The translations under genes and the position numbers were made by a program. A stretch of DNA of 64,000 nucleotides from Aliivibrio_A kagoshimensis (GTDB taxonomy: Bacteria; Pseudomonadota; Gammaproteobacteria; Enterobacterales; Vibrionaceae). The notes under the pieces are model-generated. The model saw only the letters and a list, made by a program, of their open reading frames with translations. It had not been told where the DNA came from and ran no database searches. Position 1 is the first letter of the stretch; the number at the start of each line of letters is the position of its first letter. Shown piece after piece: positions 51,351 through 60,087 of the stretch. The stretch lies in assembly GCF_050337105.1 (NCBI RefSeq), contig NZ_JAKJSQ010000016.1, positions 1 through 64,000 on the forward strand, given 5' to 3'.

Positions 51351-51950
51351 TCAATGAGAGCTGCTCTGGCGTAACAAGAGGAGTAACTCGTCCAACTCAT
51401 CCACCACCAGCGAAGCTTGTTCCATAAATGCTGGTGAGTGGCCGTGAGTCACTAAACATGACGGCATATTGGCATTAGCAGCTGCTTGTAGGTCATACAG
51501 ATAATCTCCCACATAAAGCACGCTGTCAGTTGGTAAACTCCATTGATTGGCCAGTGCCATCAAAGAGTCCGGTGCGGGTTTGGCGGGGAAATCTTCACGG
51601 GTTATCACCTGTTCAAACTTGATGTTATTGTGGTTCAATTTCAGCATCGTCGCTTGTCGACAGTTACGAGTTACAACCGCGGTATAAAAATCTTCTCGCT
51701 GCAAAAAATCGAGCAATTCATAACAGCCAGACATCGGCTCTGATCTCATGGCATCACTCATCTCATGCTCTAGGATGATCTGATGGGCACGATCTCTATC
51801 GTGTTGATCGGGTAAGGAATCAGAATAGGTCAGTAGATCCTCACTTAATGGGCAGCCAATCACCCCCCGCAAGATCTGGAAGTCCATTCCGGACGTCACT
51901 AACGTATTATCAAGATCAAACACCACTGCTTTAATATTACTTAAATCCAT
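51351..51950 (-). CDS. HAD-superfamily phosphatase-like hydrolase
   Basis: A 199-residue HAD hydrolase: motif I 'VFDLDNTLVTSG' (Asp12 nucleophile), motif II 'AVVTRNC', motif III Lys in 'FPAKPAPD', and motif IV 'VLYVGDYLYDLQAA'. It resembles phosphoglycolate-phosphatase-like proteins; the substrate is unknown. ATG 51950 is chosen (GGTGAA upstream) over GTG 51962. It is 35 bases downstream of the VOC gene and may share its transcript. Confidence 0.85.
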   Translation of the reverse strand: MDLSNIKAVVFDLDNTLVTSGMDFQILRGVIGCPLSEDLLTYSDSLPDQHDRDRAHQIILEHEMSDAMRSEPMSGCYELLDFLQREDFYTAVVTRNCRQATMLKLNHNNIKFEQVITREDFPAKPAPDSLMALANQWSLPTDSVLYVGDYLYDLQAAANANMPSCLVTHGHSPAFMEQASLVVDELDELLLLLRQSSSH

Positions 51951-51985
51951 ATTGCACTTCACCTAACGAAATTGTCTCTAAATAG

Positions 51986-52399
51986 TTAAGTATTAAACAG
52001 CTCATTACTGTCTGGATAGCTTTTGAACTCAATGGGATTTCCAAATGGGTCAAAGAAAAACATGGTGTATTGTTCGCCTGGTTTATCTTTAAAGCGCAAT
52101 GTTGGCGGAAGCACAAATTCAATCTGTGCTTCTGTGAGCTTATCTGCAATGCTCTGCCACACGTCGAACGGCAAAACCAGACCAAAATGTGGCATAGGAA
52201 CGGCTATACCATCTACGATGCCGGTATAAGCACTCTCTAAAGGCTTACCAAGATGTAGCGACAGTTGATGACCATAGAAGTCAAAATCTACCCACGTATC
52301 AGTACTTCTTCCCTCTGTAGAGCCGAGTAGCTCACCATAAAAATTTCGTGCTTGTTGCAGATCGGTGACATTAAATGCCAGATGAAAAATGGATTGCAT
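51986..52399 (-). CDS. VOC-family protein (glyoxalase-like)
   Basis: A 137-residue vicinal-oxygen-chelate protein: 'IFHLAFNVTDLQQARNFYGELLGSTEGRSTDTWVDFDFYGHQLSLHL' for the first module and 'YTMFFFDPFGNPIEFKSY' for the second, with His and Glu positions of the metal site. This type often annotates as dioxygenase or glyoxalase; the substrate is unknown. Upstream, a 222-base divergent gap separates it from the lipoprotein gene. Confidence 0.85.
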   Translation of the reverse strand: MQSIFHLAFNVTDLQQARNFYGELLGSTEGRSTDTWVDFDFYGHQLSLHLGKPLESAYTGIVDGIAVPMPHFGLVLPFDVWQSIADKLTEAQIEFVLPPTLRFKDKPGEQYTMFFFDPFGNPIEFKSYPDSNELFNT

Positions 52400-52621
52400 C
52401 GTTACCTTCCCTTCACTATTTTAGAGCGAGTTCCAACATATCAATCTACGTAGCAAAATAATAGGGATTACAGCACTTACAGTGTGATCTCATCAAACCA
52501 ATCACATTACCGATTGTAAAACATCACCAAAAATTGTCTGTCCATAAATAGTTCATCAAAGCATAACATTACTGCCATGTTTTTTAATTAGGTTCAATGG
52601 GTTAATTATTAAGGAGGATAT

Positions 52622-54400
52622 ATGCATCCGTTAGCGAAATCATTTATTGCCATCAGCATCACCAGCTTATTCATGACCGCGTGTACATCACAGTCTGATT
52701 CCACAACACCTACGTTCAATGCCCAATGCAACACAGAATCTAAAGCAGCTGAAACTAACGCCACAGTGACAGGCTTAACCTTGGTTGGTCGCTCCATCGC
52801 CGACGCTCCTTTTGAAAGTTCATCAGCAGAAATTGTCAGTTATGATGTATGCAGTGATCAATTGTATGTGGTTAATTCTCAAGCTAAGAAAGTGGATATT
52901 ATAACCTTAGATGACAATTCGGTTCCTTCACCTATCGGTCAGATTGACCTTCAATCCGCCGCTATTCATTCAGGCATTGCCATTGGTGCTGCCAACAGTG
53001 TAGCAACCCATGAAGGCTTGGTTGCCGTGGCCATTGAGAATGAAGTCAAACAACAAACTGGCATAATTGCACTGTATCGCTCTGACAACCTCGAACTTAT
53101 CACCACTTTTACTGCAGGAGCCCTGCCAGACATGGTGAGCTTCTCTAAAAATGGACGTTATATTGCCTCAGCGAATGAAGGAGAGCCCAATTCACGCTAT
53201 TCCATCGATCCAAAAGGCAGTGTGACTTTGATTGATTTACATAACGGACCACTCAATGCCATCGTACACCAAATTGGTTTTGAGGCTTTTAATCAAGATG
53301 GATCAAGGCATGATGAGCTACCAAAGTCCGTTCGCATCTCAGGACCAAATGCCTCTGTATCTCAAGATCTAGAGCCTGAATATCTCACTTTTGCTGATAA
53401 TGGGAAGCTCTATGTGGCGTTGCAAGAGAATAATGCCCTCGCCGCAATTGATGTTGAGTCCGCCTCCGTTGACGCCATTTTTGGTTTAGGTGAAAAGTCG
53501 TGGTCAATGGCGCAGCTAGATGCTTCAAATAAAGACAAAGTGATAGGAAATTTCCACTCATACCCAATGTTATCGGGTCTTTATATGCCAGATAGCATTA
53601 CCAGCTATTCTGTAAACGGTCAGTCCTTTATCGTGACAGCCAATGAAGGTGATGGCAGAGAGTATGGTTATGAAACAACTCAACTTCAGTGTGATTCCGC
53701 TGGTTATGAGTGGGATGGCGACGACTATAAGGGCAGCAGTAATTACAACAGTAAGATAGATTTTTGTGTCGTATATAGCGATGAGACTCGAGGAAAGAAA
53801 CTAAACACAGAGAAAAACCACCCTTTAGCAGCGCAACTAAAGGATAAAAAACAACTGGGTCGTTTGAAAGTAATTAAATCCAACACACCATTAACTGCCG
53901 AACAAAATGTGCATGCGTTTGGTTCTCGTTCATTCTCAATTTGGGATCAAAATGGTGAGCAGGTATTTGATAGTGGTGATCAGTTTGCTCGTATTGCTCA
54001 AATGACAGAACAAGATAACTTCAACAGCAGTAATAACAGCAATGACAGTAGTGATAGCCGCAGTGACGACAAAGGTGTCGAGCCCGAAGCGCTGGAAGTG
54101 GCGTTGATCAATGGTCGTCATTACGCATTCATTGGGTTAGAGCGTCAAGGTGGAGTGATGGTATATGACATATCAGATCCATCTAATGGTTTGTTTATCA
54201 CTTATGTGAATAATCGCAATTACCAACAGCCTGTGTGCACTAAGGTTGATGATGGAAAATGCGACAATGCCACTTATAATCCGAAAGCGGGGGATTTAGG
54301 ACCTGAATCCATCGACTACTTTCAACGTAAAGGGCAGCACTTTATCGCAGTGGGCAACGAAGTAAGTGGAACCACATCGGTTTATCGCATCGACTTTTAA
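52622..54400 (+). CDS. Choice-of-anchor I beta-propeller lipoprotein
   Basis: A 592-residue lipoprotein: signal 'IAISITSLFMTAC' with the acylated Cys21. The body is a seven-bladed-propeller-like LVIVD/YncE repeat region of the choice-of-anchor I family ('ELITTFTAGALPDMVSFSKNGRYIASANEGEP', 'SYSVNGQSFIVTANEGDGREYG', 'GVEPEALEVALINGRHYAFIGLERQGGVMVYDIS'). An Asp/Ser/Asn-rich low-complexity stretch lies near residues 460-478 and a Cys pair near 'QPVCTKVDDGKC'. Related proteins are sometimes called alkaline phosphatases without proof. AAGGAGG precedes the start; a strong terminator follows. Confidence 0.82.
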   Translation: MHPLAKSFIAISITSLFMTACTSQSDSTTPTFNAQCNTESKAAETNATVTGLTLVGRSIADAPFESSSAEIVSYDVCSDQLYVVNSQAKKVDIITLDDNSVPSPIGQIDLQSAAIHSGIAIGAANSVATHEGLVAVAIENEVKQQTGIIALYRSDNLELITTFTAGALPDMVSFSKNGRYIASANEGEPNSRYSIDPKGSVTLIDLHNGPLNAIVHQIGFEAFNQDGSRHDELPKSVRISGPNASVSQDLEPEYLTFADNGKLYVALQENNALAAIDVESASVDAIFGLGEKSWSMAQLDASNKDKVIGNFHSYPMLSGLYMPDSITSYSVNGQSFIVTANEGDGREYGYETTQLQCDSAGYEWDGDDYKGSSNYNSKIDFCVVYSDETRGKKLNTEKNHPLAAQLKDKKQLGRLKVIKSNTPLTAEQNVHAFGSRSFSIWDQNGEQVFDSGDQFARIAQMTEQDNFNSSNNSNDSSDSRSDDKGVEPEALEVALINGRHYAFIGLERQGGVMVYDISDPSNGLFITYVNNRNYQQPVCTKVDDGKCDNATYNPKAGDLGPESIDYFQRKGQHFIAVGNEVSGTTSVYRIDF

Positions 54401-54428
54401 ACCGAACCGGCTATTTTCAATAACGCAT

Positions 54429-54458
54429 AAAAAATCGAGCATAGTTGCTCGATTTTTT
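54429..54458. terminator. Bidirectional terminator between lipoprotein gene and nos operon
   Basis: AAAAAATCGAGCA and TGCTCGATTTTTT form a perfect 13-bp stem with loop TAGT. T-runs exist on both strands, so it can end the plus-strand lipoprotein gene and the minus-strand nos operon. Confidence 0.92.
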
Positions 54459-54468
54459 TATACGGAGT

Positions 54469-54981
54469 CTACAATGTCTCTAGCGTGATCTCGTCAAATC
54501 CAATCACCTTGCCACCAAATTCAACACTGAATGCCTCAGCATCGGACTTCTGACTAAAGCTTGCTAATGTTTCCCCCATCGCCCCTTTCTTATCAGAACC
54601 GATCACATACCACGCTGTTTTGGCGTCGACAAAGTGCTCGTCATTGGGTGAACCCCATGGGCTTTTGCTCATGTCATGGACGAATATCTGCGTTATCTGT
54701 CGCCTGTTTTCCGGTTGTAAAACATAACTGAATAGATCGCGTGTTGAACAGAACTTCTCTATACGTTCGGAGTTTTTCTGCGCAATTTCACCTTTAGGAC
54801 CAGGGAAGTTGACGATCAACATTCCGCATAGGTGACACTCATCAGCCGCCTCTATGGCAACGGCTTGTTTCAACATTTGTTGCTGATCGTTTTGTTCTGA
54901 ACAACCCGCAATAAAACTGGCGCAAACCAAGATAAATACAATTTGGTTCACGCACTTTTTTCTTAATAATTGGCTCATCAA
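54469..54981 (-). CDS. nosL: Nitrous-oxide reductase accessory lipoprotein NosL
   Basis: A 170-residue lipoprotein with lipobox 'SFIAGC' (Cys27). The NosL copper site 'DECHLCGMLIVNFPGPKGEI' (two Cys and a Met near residues 47-51) binds Cu(I). It is an outer- or inner-membrane-anchored copper chaperone delivering copper to the NosDFY complex for CuZ assembly in NosZ. Last gene of the nos operon, next to a shared terminator. Confidence 0.9.
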   Translation of the reverse strand: MMSQLLRKKCVNQIVFILVCASFIAGCSEQNDQQQMLKQAVAIEAADECHLCGMLIVNFPGPKGEIAQKNSERIEKFCSTRDLFSYVLQPENRRQITQIFVHDMSKSPWGSPNDEHFVDAKTAWYVIGSDKKGAMGETLASFSQKSDAEAFSVEFGGKVIGFDEITLETL

Positions 54982-55013
54982 CAGATCCTACTTTTATGCT
55001 CGGTTAGATGGGG

Positions 55014-55832
55014 TTAAACACTTTTACGATTGAAAATAGCCATCGCGATCCCGAGGGGCGCAACCACCCAACCAAGCATCATCAATAATAGACTGAGAGG
55101 AGATTGGTTACTGTTAATGGCTACGGCTAATACACCATTCACATCACCTGTATCTAATGCTGCGAGGTTAATCAAACGAAAAAGATCCGCAGGATTAAGC
55201 ATCATGAGCTGAACCAAGCCGTGCTGTGTCACCCCCTCTTCAATGCCAACCAATACCGCCAACAACACTAGATCAAAAACCAAGACAAAAAATAACCAGA
55301 TGATCAAAGAGATGCCTGCCGCTTTTGATTTCTCAGAGACCGACACACTGATCACAAACGCCAGCGCCACAAAGCTCAAACCTAGAAGTACTGAGGTCAG
55401 AATAAACAACCCAAAGGCCGGCAATACTTCAGCAAAACTGCCGTTAACCCCTAACAGTAAGGCTGCACTGCCAAAACCAAACAGTGTCGCGAGTGAGATA
55501 ATACCGCCTTGTCCAATGAACTTGCCCAACATCAATTGATTGTGACTGATTGGATAGGTCAACAGCAGCAGCAAAGTGCCTGACTCTTGCTCACCGACAA
55601 AGCTGTCGTAACAGAGCAGTAGGGCAATTAAAGGAATAATAAATACCGATAAACTCGACAGACTTGCGATCATCGTTGACAGTGATGTGGTGCCTATCTG
55701 ACCAGAAGCTGCAGAGCCGTAATAACTCAATCCAATGGAAAATAGAGCAAAAATCACTGTTATGGAGACTAGCCAACGATTACGCAGACCATCCTGAAAC
55801 TCTTTTAATGCGACGGCGAAGATCGGATTCAT
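55014..55832 (-). CDS. nosY: Nitrous-oxide reductase maturation ABC permease NosY
   Basis: A 272-residue inner-membrane protein with six hydrophobic segments of the ABC-2 type. It begins 'MNPIFAVALKEFQDGLRNRWL', typical of NosY. It forms the membrane part of NosDFY, which with NosL builds the copper centre of NosZ. Its start codon overlaps the nosF stop by four bases. Confidence 0.9.
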   Translation of the reverse strand: MNPIFAVALKEFQDGLRNRWLVSITVIFALFSIGLSYYGSAASGQIGTTSLSTMIASLSSLSVFIIPLIALLLCYDSFVGEQESGTLLLLLTYPISHNQLMLGKFIGQGGIISLATLFGFGSAALLLGVNGSFAEVLPAFGLFILTSVLLGLSFVALAFVISVSVSEKSKAAGISLIIWLFFVLVFDLVLLAVLVGIEEGVTQHGLVQLMMLNPADLFRLINLAALDTGDVNGVLAVAINSNQSPLSLLLMMLGWVVAPLGIAMAIFNRKSV

Positions 55833-56725
55833 GATGATTTCTCCTGTAAAAAGTACTGATATATCTGTTCTAAGTTCGCCTGTTCAATACTCAGATCATT
55901 GAGGGTGTCGTAATTCATTAACTCACGGATGATATTGACCTTCTCTGTTTCAGGAACCAAAAGTCGATCACTGCTGACCATGAAACCAACCAATTTTTGA
56001 TTCTGTTGTAATGCACCATTGATACCGGATGTTTGAATGGAGACTGGCAGTTGCGCCATGCTTCTTAACTCTGCCAACGTGCCCTCGGCCACAGACTCTC
56101 CGTTGGAAAGAATTTTCGCTCGATCTATATGTTGCTCCACACCGGGGAGAACATGAGAGCAGAGAATGACACTCGCCCCTTGGCTTTTCAGCTGATCGAC
56201 ACTGGTATAAAACTCTTGGGTCGCACTCGGATCGAGCCCAACCGTTGGTTCATCGAGTAACAGTAATTTAGGATCACCTAAAAATGCTTGAGCTAAACCA
56301 AGGCGCTGCCTCATCCCTTTCGAATAGGTTTTTACTTGCCGATTCATTGCATCACTTAACCCTACCTGACTAAGCAGTACTTTGACCTGCTTAAGATCAA
56401 CCGATTTTAAACGAGCAAAAAAGGTTAATATTTCAACGCCAGTTAACTGATCATAAAAGCTCACATTCTCTGGCAGATAACCGACCTTTTGACGGCTATG
56501 CCACGCTTGTTTGTCTTGCGGATCAACACCAAATACAGACACCACACCTGAAGAGGCTTTGATCACACCTAAAATCAGCTTCATCATGGTGGTTTTTCCC
56601 GCACCATTGTGACCAAATAGGCCTAACACCTCACCAGCACCAAGGGTAAGGTTCATGTTTTTTAACGCACCTAGGTTCTGATACTCTTTGTTCACCTGTT
56701 GTAGCGTAACAATTGATTCACTCAT
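55829..56725 (-). CDS. nosF: Nitrous-oxide reductase maturation ABC ATPase NosF
   Basis: A 298-residue ABC ATPase: Walker A 'GHNGAGKTT', signature 'YSKGMRQRLGLAQAF' (Lys replacing one Gly, as in NosF-type), Walker B 'LLLLDEP', and H-loop 'ILCSHVLPG'. It powers the NosDFY complex. It lies 12 bases after nosD and overlaps nosY. Confidence 0.92.
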   Translation of the reverse strand: MSESIVTLQQVNKEYQNLGALKNMNLTLGAGEVLGLFGHNGAGKTTMMKLILGVIKASSGVVSVFGVDPQDKQAWHSRQKVGYLPENVSFYDQLTGVEILTFFARLKSVDLKQVKVLLSQVGLSDAMNRQVKTYSKGMRQRLGLAQAFLGDPKLLLLDEPTVGLDPSATQEFYTSVDQLKSQGASVILCSHVLPGVEQHIDRAKILSNGESVAEGTLAELRSMAQLPVSIQTSGINGALQQNQKLVGFMVSSDRLLVPETEKVNIIRELMNYDTLNDLSIEQANLEQIYQYFLQEKSS

Positions 56726-56737
56726 TCTTTTCTCTCT

Positions 56738-58048
56738 TTAATTGTTCGCAAGCGAAGGGGCGGTAACGGGAGACATCTGCGGATAACTGTCTTTCACCCC
56801 GGCAGGTTTGAGTATTGGAAACTGCTTTTGTACCCAACGCAGCACTAACACAGATGGACTATCGAGTAGGACTTTGGCTTCAGGGTACTCCCACACTAAT
56901 TTATCAATACCATCATTGGGTTCAAAAGGGGTATCTCCAGCGCCATCGTTATTCAAATCCCAACCCAAATAGTTGCTCCAGTAATTTCCAACGCCATCTT
57001 GGCTCCACTCTTGCTCTCGGTTAGAGACATATTTAACCTGTACGGGATTGTTAATAAAATTGTTGCCATACACCTTAGTATTCTCTGAGCCCGCTGTTAA
57101 ATGAATGCCAATTTCAGCGGTATCGATGAGGTTGTAACTGATGGTATTGTAGGCTGAGTTATAAACAAACAACCCTTTTCCCTCTCGACCAAGCACCTTA
57201 TTTTCAGGCTTGGTCCAGACATTATTAATGATGTTATTGCTGATCGTTGATGAGGTGATAAAGTTCATCAACATGCCGTAATCTTCGCTGTCTCTGCTCA
57301 CATTACCTTCAACGGTTAGTTGCTTTGAGCTCATTAAAGCGTAACCCGCTCGAGTTTGGTAAGCGAGATTATCAATGACTTTATTACTATGGGAATACAT
57401 GTAATGTACCCCATAGCGAAGGTGATGCATGGTGTTTCCTCTTAAGACATTTTGCTGACTGCCTATGATATAAAGACCATCACGGGTATAGCTCACCTCG
57501 TTCCCAATCACTTCCACATTTTGTACATTCGACAGTTGAATGCCATTGCCACGATCGGCTGAACGTAAGCTTGGATTGCCCTTTATGACATTATTGGTAA
57601 TCATGACCTGTTTGGTTTTTTGAATCCAAATACCAAACCCATCACCTTCAAATTGATTATCACTGATCACTAAGTTGGTTAGATTTTTTTCACCATAAAT
57701 AGCGGAGTTTTGTTCAGTGAGGTCATCGCCCCAATTGATAAATTTCAGGTGTTTAATGGTAGAATTTGATGCCAGCAAAGTCAGGTTGTTCCCCTTTCCT
57801 CCCGCGTCAAGAATCACTTTTGCCTGTTCGCCAAATTTAGCCTCAATAGCGATACTGTTAGTCACGATAAAATTACCTTGATAGCGGCCATCAGCGAGCA
57901 GTACCACGTCACCATTTTTTGCTAAATCCAGTTTTAATTGCAGATCGTCGCTGCTAGTTACTTCAATCACCGCGGCAAACGCCGTCGCATGAAACAAGCC
58001 AATAATGACTGAAAAAACGTTAGTACAGTGTCTAGAGAATATGTTCAA
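56738..58048 (-). CDS. nosD: Periplasmic copper-assembly protein NosD
   Basis: A 436-residue exported protein with a signal peptide (FSVIIGLFHATAFA). The body is a right-handed parallel beta-helix of repeated 'xxNxIxxN' turns ('NLVISDNQFEGDGFGIWIQ', 'SNKVIDNLAYQTRAGYALMSS'), the NosD/CASH type. It docks on NosFY and passes copper from NosL to NosZ. It uses a TTG start (58048) with a GAG nine bases upstream. A strong hairpin lies between nosZ and this gene. Confidence 0.9.
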   Translation of the reverse strand: MNIFSRHCTNVFSVIIGLFHATAFAAVIEVTSSDDLQLKLDLAKNGDVVLLADGRYQGNFIVTNSIAIEAKFGEQAKVILDAGGKGNNLTLLASNSTIKHLKFINWGDDLTEQNSAIYGEKNLTNLVISDNQFEGDGFGIWIQKTKQVMITNNVIKGNPSLRSADRGNGIQLSNVQNVEVIGNEVSYTRDGLYIIGSQQNVLRGNTMHHLRYGVHYMYSHSNKVIDNLAYQTRAGYALMSSKQLTVEGNVSRDSEDYGMLMNFITSSTISNNIINNVWTKPENKVLGREGKGLFVYNSAYNTISYNLIDTAEIGIHLTAGSENTKVYGNNFINNPVQVKYVSNREQEWSQDGVGNYWSNYLGWDLNNDGAGDTPFEPNDGIDKLVWEYPEAKVLLDSPSVLVLRWVQKQFPILKPAGVKDSYPQMSPVTAPSLANN

Positions 58049-58077
58049 TCAGATTACTCTTTTGATAAAGATAGAAT

Positions 58078-58106
58078 CCCCCCATCTTTATGATAAAGAT
58101 GGGGGG
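58078..58106 (-). promoter_or_regulatory. Strong hairpin between nosZ and nosD
   Basis: CCCCCCATCTTT and AAAGATGGGGGG form a perfect 12-bp stem around ATGAT, 24 bases after the nosZ stop codon and 30 before the nosD start. No T-run follows on the minus strand, so it is more likely an mRNA-stabilising or processing hairpin than a terminator. TGATAAAGAT also occurs twice here (at the hairpin and 30 bases closer to nosD). Confidence 0.75.
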
Positions 58107-58129
58107 CTCTAATCAATGAAAGTGAAACA

Positions 58130-60022
58130 TTACGCTTCGACTAACATACGTCCACGCATCTCCATATGAAGCGCATGACAGAACCAGTTACAGTAATACC
58201 ACTGTACACCAGGCTTGTTGGCCACGAAGGTGATGGAGGCCGTCGCTTGAGGACCAATCTCCATCTGTACGCCATGGTTGGTCATACAGAAACCGTGCGT
58301 CACATCTTCAACCATGTCCAAGTTGGTGACGACCACGGTGACGACATCACCCAGCTTCACTTTAAACTCATTCATACCAAAGGTAGGAGCAACAGATGTC
58401 ATATAAACACGAACTTTGTTACCTTCACGGATGACTTTGTTTTCACCCATTAAGTTAACGCCGTCTTTCTCTGCCATGGCGACCGTTTCAGCAAAAATAG
58501 GATCATCTCGAGTCCATACTTTTTTCGGCTTCAACTTACTACGGTGCACAATCATACAGTCATGCGGTTCGGCGAATGTTGGACCATCATGTACCAGTTT
58601 CATCTCATCGCCTGAGATATCAATTAACTGATCATTTTCTGGACGCAGTGGACCAACCGGTAAGAATCGATCTTTAGAAAACTTACATAACGATACTAAC
58701 CATTTACCGTCAGCATCACGAGTTTCACCTTGAGAAGTGTGGTTGTGCCCCGGTTGGTAATGCACATCCAGTTTCTGACGTAGGTAGTTTACCTTCTCGC
58801 CATTATGCGCTTTGATGGCATCTTCTACGTTCCATTTCGCAATTTGGCTATCGAGGAACAGAGTCGTATACGCGTTACCTTTGTTATCAAACGCAGTATG
58901 TAGAGGCCCTAAACCTAACTCAGGCTCAGCCACGATGGTCTCACGCGCTTTGATTTTGTCATCAAATAGAGAGTCTAATTTCTCAATGGCAATCACCGAT
59001 ACGGTTGGTGATAACTTACCGTTAGCTACAAAGTATTTGCCGTCAGAAGAAGTATTCAAGCCATGAGGTGATTTTGGTACTGGGATATAACGCGTCAGTT
59101 CAGATCCTTTACGACCATCTAATACTGGTACATCGTTACCGTTGTAGTTCTTAAATTTGCCCGCTTTTAACGCCGCTTCACAACGCGCTAAATTAAATAC
59201 AACAACATGGTCACGCTCTGCAGTGATCATGTCATTAAGGTTCATACCCATTTCAGAGTTATAACAGGTCGACGCAAAGTACTTACCGTCATAATCTGCA
59301 TCCGTGTTATCTAAGTTTCCGTCGACCATCACTTGGAAAGCGACCGTCATTAATTCGGCATCAATCACGTTAAACAGTGAGCGATAAGTGCTGACATCTT
59401 CTAACGTCGATTTACCGTTGTTATCCATTGGGATTTCAAATTCACTGTTACAGATAACATACTTGGTGTATGGCACTTTTTGCACACGCATTCCATGGAT
59501 AGCTTGTACGTTTGGAACCGTCAGCATTTTATCGGTTTTCATGACATCGCAACGAATTCGAGCCACACGACTGTTTGCCTTATCATTAATGAAAACGTAT
59601 TTACCATCGTAATGGCCGTCTTGCATACTCATGTGCGGGTGATGTGAGTCTCCCGTTAAAATATCGGCGCTGTCGCCTTTAATACGCTTACTCTCATCGG
59701 TTAATCCCCAACCTGTTGCACTGTCGGTATTAAACACAGGAATACGCATAAGCTCACGCATTGAAGGTAAACCCATAATACGAACTTCCCCTGAGTGACC
59801 ACCACTCCAAAAGCCATAATACTCATCAAGCTCACCAGGGTGCACCACAGGGCTGTTTTTTACTTCTGATGCTTGAGCTTTTGCCATTGAAGCAAACATA
59901 GCTGCCGTCATAGGGGCTGCGGCAACACCAACACCAATAGCGGCGGTTTTACCAAAAAATTTACGGCGCTCTACATTGGGTAGTGTGTCATCTTGTGTTA
60001 GATCAGTTTTGTCATCACTCAT
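58130..60022 (-). CDS. nosZ: Nitrous-oxide reductase NosZ (Tat-exported, clade I type)
   Basis: A 630-residue periplasmic multicopper enzyme that reduces N2O to N2. A twin-arginine signal 'RRKFFGK' (residues 19-25) is followed by a hydrophobic core and cleavage near AKAQA, the Tat export that marks clade I NosZ. The N-terminal beta-propeller carries the CuZ histidines (for example 'GDSHHPHMSMQDGHYDG', 'QPGHNHTSQGE', 'FAEPHDCMIV'). The C-terminal cupredoxin has the CuA motif 'YYCNWFCHALHMEMRGR' (Cys-x3-Cys-x3-His-x2-Met). Second gene of nosRZDFYL. Confidence 0.96.
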   Translation of the reverse strand: MSDDKTDLTQDDTLPNVERRKFFGKTAAIGVGVAAAPMTAAMFASMAKAQASEVKNSPVVHPGELDEYYGFWSGGHSGEVRIMGLPSMRELMRIPVFNTDSATGWGLTDESKRIKGDSADILTGDSHHPHMSMQDGHYDGKYVFINDKANSRVARIRCDVMKTDKMLTVPNVQAIHGMRVQKVPYTKYVICNSEFEIPMDNNGKSTLEDVSTYRSLFNVIDAELMTVAFQVMVDGNLDNTDADYDGKYFASTCYNSEMGMNLNDMITAERDHVVVFNLARCEAALKAGKFKNYNGNDVPVLDGRKGSELTRYIPVPKSPHGLNTSSDGKYFVANGKLSPTVSVIAIEKLDSLFDDKIKARETIVAEPELGLGPLHTAFDNKGNAYTTLFLDSQIAKWNVEDAIKAHNGEKVNYLRQKLDVHYQPGHNHTSQGETRDADGKWLVSLCKFSKDRFLPVGPLRPENDQLIDISGDEMKLVHDGPTFAEPHDCMIVHRSKLKPKKVWTRDDPIFAETVAMAEKDGVNLMGENKVIREGNKVRVYMTSVAPTFGMNEFKVKLGDVVTVVVTNLDMVEDVTHGFCMTNHGVQMEIGPQATASITFVANKPGVQWYYCNWFCHALHMEMRGRMLVEA

Positions 60023-60087
60023 GGTGATTCTCCATTATTATGTTTTTAGACTGTATAACGTCCACGTCTACTTCTGTTTCTTTGCGT

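Noticed and set aside
51218..51400. Minus-strand frame of 60 codons before the response regulator gene
   Set aside because: It overlaps the HAD gene in another frame; the AraC-tail frame explains the conserved part of this stretch better.
52538..52557. Pho-box-like sequence (CTGTCCATAAATAGTTCATC) before the choice-of-anchor lipoprotein gene
   Set aside because: Only the first half-site resembles CTGTCAT; the second half differs too much to support PhoB control.
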